From: a bacterium
GTDB taxonomy: Bacteria; Bacillota_I; Bacilli_A; RFN20; CAG-826
NCBI GenBank assembly: GCA_004561785.1
Contig: SFUB01000027.1
Coordinates: 1-17,101, forward strand
Direction of reading: 5' to 3'
Length of the DNA stretch: 17,101 nucleotides
Shown here: piece after piece, positions 13,766 to 17,101 of the stretch
How the letters are laid out: each line of letters begins with the position of its first letter
Position numbering within the stretch: the first letter of the stretch is position 1
The notes under the pieces: generated by a model
What the model was told of the DNA's origin: nothing
Databases searched by the model: none
Seen by the model: only the letters and a program-made list of their open reading frames with translations
Made by a program: the position numbers and the translations under genes

Positions 13766-15208
13766 ATGAAAACCAAGAAACCGGCCAAAAAGAAAATCGC
13801 GGCGATCCTAAGCATCGCTTTCGCTTCGCTTCTATTTCTGCCCCTCTCCTTCCTTGGGGTGGTCACCCTGATGGCGAGCAACCGCTCCGTCCAAGTCGAG
13901 GCGAAGAACATCGAAAACGAAACCGGCCTGGTCCAGCAACGGGGCAGGGCCCTTTATGATCCAAACGGCGATTACCTTTTGCTCCGCGGGGTGAACGCGG
14001 GGAACCTCTTGGTCAGCGAAGGCTGGCTCTCCCCATTCTCGATCGGCGAATCCTTGGATGAATCCGGGAACGCCATCCTCGATCACGATGGCCTGCCGAC
14101 TTATCCAGAACTCCCGATGGAGCAGGCCCGAGAAGGATTCTTGAAGAACCCCAATCTCAGCGACGCCCAAAGGAAAGAACTGCTCCGCATCTACCGTTCC
14201 TCTTGGTTCGGCCCCACCGACTTCGCCCTCATCAAAAGCATGGGCCTCAACATGATCCGATTGCCCTTCTATTGGAGGGACATCCTGAGCCAAAGCCAAG
14301 ATGGAACCTTCTTCCGAAAAGAAGAAGGGGAGGCCTTCGCGTATCTCGACTCCTTCTTGGAAGGGTGCAAGGACAGCGGCCTTTATTGCATCCTGGACCT
14401 CCACGGGGCTCCCGGAGGCCAGAACGGATACGAGCATTCCGGAGACATGACCAAAGCCGATCTCTGGAAGGAAGAACGTTATCAAAAAGCCACCGCGGAC
14501 CTCTGGGCCTATGTGGCGGGCCATTACACGAACTCCCGGCCGGACTTGTCCCCGGTCATCGCAAGCTACGACATTCTCAATGAGCCATGCTCAGATTACT
14601 CCAATCCCGGAGAGGGGAGCGACCCGGACGTCTGCTACCCCGTTTTCGACCAGATCTACCAAGCGATTCGGGGGGAAGGGGACGAGCATGTCATCACGAT
14701 CGAAGCCATGTGGAGCTACGACCGCTTCCGCGACCCTGCTCACTATGGCTGGCGCAACATTATGCACGAGACCCATATGTATAATTGGGACCACGCCAAG
14801 ATCCCCTATTGGCTCTACAACGACTACCATGAGCTCCGCAACTGGGGGCACGATTACGCCGTGCCTTTCTACATGGGCGAATTCACCTTCTTCGAGAACG
14901 AGGCGGCCTGGAAAGAACAGCTCGCCCTCTACGAGAGGAGAGGCTATTCCTGGAGCTTCTGGAACTACAAAGCTTCCGTCACCGGTTGGTGGACCACCTC
15001 TTGGTCGGTCGTCACCCAAAAACTCGACCTAAGGGACGGCAAAAGGAAAGCCAACCTCGCAACCGACACCTATGAGGAACTCCGGCAAGCCTTCTTGGCC
15101 ACCTCGACCGAGCATTGTCAAAAATCCAACACCTATCGCTTCGTCAGCGAGTTCATCCAAGGAGCCAGAGAGCCAAAGAAGGCGGATCTATTTGGGCAAT
15201 CGGACTAA
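13766..15208 (+). CDS. Glycoside hydrolase family 5 enzyme, secreted or anchored (beta-glucanase-like)
   Basis: A 480-aa enzyme expected to hydrolyse a beta-glucan outside the cell. A Lys-rich N-terminus (1-10) and hydrophobic helix (about 11-36) form a signal anchor or signal peptide without lipobox. The TIM-barrel domain shows RLPFYW (165-170), DLHGAPGGQNGYEHSG (211-226, characteristic of exo-beta-1,3-glucanase-like GH5), LNEP with acid/base E273, HETHMY (335-339), and MGEF with nucleophile E372, then SFWNYK (397-402). All core GH5 catalytic residues are present, so it should be active. An insert before the first barrel helix (about 86-145) is unusual. The ribosome binding site is weak. Substrate could also be another beta-glucan or mannan; subfamily cannot be settled from motifs alone. 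Confidence 0.92.
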   Translation: MKTKKPAKKKIAAILSIAFASLLFLPLSFLGVVTLMASNRSVQVEAKNIENETGLVQQRGRALYDPNGDYLLLRGVNAGNLLVSEGWLSPFSIGESLDESGNAILDHDGLPTYPELPMEQAREGFLKNPNLSDAQRKELLRIYRSSWFGPTDFALIKSMGLNMIRLPFYWRDILSQSQDGTFFRKEEGEAFAYLDSFLEGCKDSGLYCILDLHGAPGGQNGYEHSGDMTKADLWKEERYQKATADLWAYVAGHYTNSRPDLSPVIASYDILNEPCSDYSNPGEGSDPDVCYPVFDQIYQAIRGEGDEHVITIEAMWSYDRFRDPAHYGWRNIMHETHMYNWDHAKIPYWLYNDYHELRNWGHDYAVPFYMGEFTFFENEAAWKEQLALYERRGYSWSFWNYKASVTGWWTTSWSVVTQKLDLRDGKRKANLATDTYEELRQAFLATSTEHCQKSNTYRFVSEFIQGAREPKKADLFGQSD

Positions 15209-15236
15209 CAACGAAATACTGTCGAGCTTCGGCGGA

Positions 15237-15279
15237 CAACAATGCGATTGTTTCGGGGATTTATTTCAGGGCATTGTTG
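15237..15279. repeat. 9-bp inverted repeat after the GH5 gene
   Basis: CAACAATGC (15237-15245) and GCATTGTTG (15271-15279) are perfectly complementary across 25 bases. No T-run follows, so a terminator call is doubtful. It lies 29 bases after the GH5 stop and about 70 bases before the nuclease promoter, and could equally be an operator pair. Confidence 0.35.
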
Positions 15280-15350
15280 CCGCGAGTCATCCTTCTAGGC
15301 CTATTGAGCCTTTTCGACGGGCAAATTACCGACGCCGCCTTTCTCTTTTG

Positions 15351-15379
15351 TTGAGAAGTTCGGCGCTTTTTGCTATCGT
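15351..15379 (+). promoter_or_regulatory. Promoter of the nuclease gene
   Basis: TTGAGA (15351-15356, 5 of 6), 17-bp spacer, and extended -10 TGC-TATCGT (15371-15379). Transcription would start near 15386. This is the best -35/-10 pair in the window by spacing and match. It implies a very short leader and so bears directly on the start codon of the next gene. Confidence 0.5.
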
Positions 15380-15402
15380 AGAGGGCCGTGACCGGAGGTC
15401 GT

Positions 15403-16848
15403 TTGAGCCAGCAATCCAACCCCCTTTCCTCGGAAAACGCCTCTTCTGCTGGGGATAGCTCTTCCAATGATCTTCATTCGGAGAATTCCTCTGAGGGACC
15501 TTCTTCTGGGATCGACGGTTCTTCGGTAGGCCCGAGTTCCCAGGATTCCTCCCAAGAATCCTCTTCGACGGTTTCTTCTTCGGATTCCCACTCCTCCGAA
15601 GATGCCGGAGAGCCCAATTGCTATAAGTTCCTGAGCGACCTCGCCTCCTTGAAGGAAGCCTCCGCCAAAGGCGATGTCTACATGGCCGCCAAAGACGGAT
15701 CCATTTACGTCGGCTATACCGGCGTCGCCAAGTCCTCCACTCCTTGGTACCACGAAGGGAAAGACCTGACCTCCCTTTCTGGGGACGCCCTCTCCTTAAC
15801 CGATGGCCTCGCCCCTTTGAAGCTCACCTTCTCCCTCGATTCCGCGGCGAGCATCTACCTGACCGAAACCAAATCCTATCTTTGGGCCGGCACCTCCGGG
15901 ACCCACAGCAACATCGGATTCAAAGACGACGCGGTGACCTTCACCTTCGAAGAAGCGGGGGACGGCTCCTTCCACATCGCGGGGCCTGAGAATGTCTACG
16001 TCGAATATTACAAATCTTCTTTCTGCGGGGCCGCCGCGATTCATAAATCCGCCGCCAAGGTCTATTTTCTGGCCAAAGGCTATACCAAGATCGATACCAG
16101 CTCCTCCAGCGATTCCTCCTCGGATTCCTCCGACACCTCGCTCCCGGACATCGTCCCGAGCGAGTATTGGGCGAGCGTCGACTCAAGCTTGCGGGGCAAC
16201 GCCCTGAGGAAGAGCCTCCAGACCGCCATCAAAACCTATAAGACCAAATCGGTCAGCTATTCCGACTGTCTCGACCTGGGTGCCAAAGCCGCGAGCTACC
16301 CCAAAGGCAGCAGCAGATTCGTGCCCTTCTACCATAGCGCTCCCTCCTCGGGCTTAGGGGGAGAGTTGACCACCACGACCGATAGCTGCAACCGCGAGCA
16401 CACCTGGCCCAATTCCAGGGGCTGCGGGAAATCCGGCCCCGGAAGCGATCCCTTCGTCATCCGCCCGACCCTCACGAGTGAGAACTCGAGCCGTGGCAAT
16501 AGCTTCTATGGCGACGAGTCCGGAACCTGGGATCCCGCCTCCTGCGGCTTCGAAGGGGCCCGGGGCGAATCCGCCCGAGTGATCCTCTACGCCGCGACCG
16601 CCTATTACGGCACCTCCGGCAATGGGGGCAAGCCCTTTGAACTCGTCGACAAGCGCAGCGACGACCCGGACAACCACACCATGGGCAGGCTCTCAACCTT
16701 GCTCGAGTGGAACCGCCTCTATAAGCCCAATGCGATCGAGATTCAGATCAACGATTACCTTTGCTCCAAAGGCTATGGCAGGAACCCCTTCGTGGACGAT
16801 CCAAGCTACGCCGACCTCATCTGGTCCAATTCCGGCATCCGCGCCTAA
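15403..16848 (+). CDS. Endonuclease I-family nuclease with Ser-rich linkers, no export signal seen
   Basis: Likely non-specific DNA/RNA endonuclease of the EndA/NucM family. Positions count from TTG 15403 (481 aa). Residues about 2-70 are a Ser-rich low-complexity stretch. A domain of about 150 aa (73-230) follows, resembling small beta folds of surface proteins, then a second Ser-rich linker (232-247). The nuclease domain (about 250-481) has CNREHTWPNS (329-338; catalytic His 333), NSSRGNSFYGD (361-371), NHTMGRLSTLLEWN (424-437) and GRNPFVDDPSYADLIW (459-474), the family core. TTG 15403 is preferred: GGAGG (15394-15398) is 4 bases upstream and the promoter at 15351 allows little else. GTG 15388 is the alternative. 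Relatives are exported and the stalk implies the surface, yet no signal peptide precedes it in frame; see findings. Confidence 0.85.
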   Translation: MSQQSNPLSSENASSAGDSSSNDLHSENSSEGPSSGIDGSSVGPSSQDSSQESSSTVSSSDSHSSEDAGEPNCYKFLSDLASLKEASAKGDVYMAAKDGSIYVGYTGVAKSSTPWYHEGKDLTSLSGDALSLTDGLAPLKLTFSLDSAASIYLTETKSYLWAGTSGTHSNIGFKDDAVTFTFEEAGDGSFHIAGPENVYVEYYKSSFCGAAAIHKSAAKVYFLAKGYTKIDTSSSSDSSSDSSDTSLPDIVPSEYWASVDSSLRGNALRKSLQTAIKTYKTKSVSYSDCLDLGAKAASYPKGSSRFVPFYHSAPSSGLGGELTTTTDSCNREHTWPNSRGCGKSGPGSDPFVIRPTLTSENSSRGNSFYGDESGTWDPASCGFEGARGESARVILYAATAYYGTSGNGGKPFELVDKRSDDPDNHTMGRLSTLLEWNRLYKPNAIEIQINDYLCSKGYGRNPFVDDPSYADLIWSNSGIRA

Positions 16849-16851
16849 ACC

Positions 16852-16876
16852 AAGCCCGCTTCGACGGGCTTCTTTT
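16852..16876 (+). terminator. Rho-independent terminator of the nuclease gene
   Basis: AAGCCCG (16852-16858) pairs with CGGGCTT (16865-16871) around a 6-nt loop, followed by CTTTT. It starts 4 bases after the stop. Confidence 0.85.
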
Positions 16877-16982
16877 CAAGAGCGAAAAGCGGTTGGGACT
16901 GGATTTCGCCCCTTTTCGCCATTCGGTAACCGCTTTCAGGAAACGAGAAATACCCGTGTATCCGAACTTTTTTGGATTGGCG

Positions 16983-17079
16983 TTTTTCCACAAGGAAAAA
17001 GGTTGTTAGATGACAGCAACGATGCAACAAACTAGACCTTTCTGAGGCGGATGGCCTGTTTTCCGCGGTTTTTGTTGCA
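16983..17079. repeat. Hairpin-rich non-coding tail
   Basis: The stretch 16877-17101 has no gene. It contains a perfect hairpin TTTTTCC-ACAA-GGAAAAA (16983-17000) and a nested structure: TGCAACAAA (17023-17031) pairs with TTTGTTGCA (17071-17079), enclosing GCGGA (17047-17051) with TCCGC (17062-17066). It could be a leader of a gene beyond the window edge, a terminator for the opposite strand or a small RNA. Confidence 0.3.
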
Positions 17080-17101
17080 ACGACCCTGTCCACCTTTGCA
17101 A

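Noticed and set aside
15115..15354. Small frame overlapping the GH5 end with a hydrophobic stretch, in the same frame as the nuclease
   Set aside because: It lacks a ribosome binding site and starts inside GH5. Two stops separate it from the nuclease, and there is no lipobox or basic n-region before the hydrophobic part.
15352..15354. TGA read as tryptophan (mycoplasma-type code), which would extend the nuclease upstream
   Set aside because: TGA ends the lipoprotein, oadA, oadG, oadB and pckA at sensible positions, and a TAG at 15379 would still interrupt the frame.
1..17101. CRISPR array, insertion sequence or prophage
   Set aside because: No regularly spaced direct repeats, transposase, integrase or phage structural motifs were found.

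Overview
The window reads as chromosome of an anaerobic low-biomass-type Bacillota (Bacilli-like) bacterium. Supporting signs are lipoprotein signal peptides with SAC/AGC lipoboxes, strong AAGGAGG-type ribosome binding sites, BspA-type leucine-rich and InlB-type surface repeats, a biotin-dependent Na+ pump and ATP-type PEP carboxykinase. TGA is used as a stop (code 11). Codons are strongly GC-ending. The lineage is inferred from style only; no marker gene is present.

Layout. (1) 1-355 is a non-coding leader with two perfect palindromes and one long nested hairpin, ahead of a Ser/Glu-rich lipoprotein (356-1687) that ends in a strong terminator. (2) 1688-2249 is non-coding, with a 51-nt hairpin, a 16-bp palindrome and a recognisable promoter. 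(3) 2250-7916 is one tight co-directional operon: oadA, oadG, a biotin carrier, oadB, a biotin ligase and pckA, closed by a terminator at 7930-7958. (4) 7961-8283 is non-coding. (5) 13261 to 8334 on the minus strand is a two-gene surface-protein operon: an unrecognised exported protein, then a 1162-aa mosaic lipoprotein. (6) 13262-13765 is a divergent regulatory region. (7) On the plus strand follow a secreted or anchored GH5 beta-glucanase-like enzyme (13766-15208) and an endonuclease I-family nuclease (15403-16848) that has no visible export signal. (8) The last 225 bases are non-coding with hairpins.

How the genes work together. The central operon suggests a complete metabolic module. PEP carboxykinase can make oxaloacetate and ATP from PEP and CO2. 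The Oad complex then decarboxylates oxaloacetate to pyruvate, pumps Na+ out and returns the CO2. The biotin ligase would charge the carrier lysine. The sum is PEP to pyruvate with one ATP plus a Na+ gradient, a possible energy-conserving replacement or bypass for pyruvate kinase. The flanking genes look like a surface toolkit for polymer capture and breakdown (glucan, nucleic acid). No CRISPR array, tRNA, rRNA, insertion sequence or prophage gene was seen.
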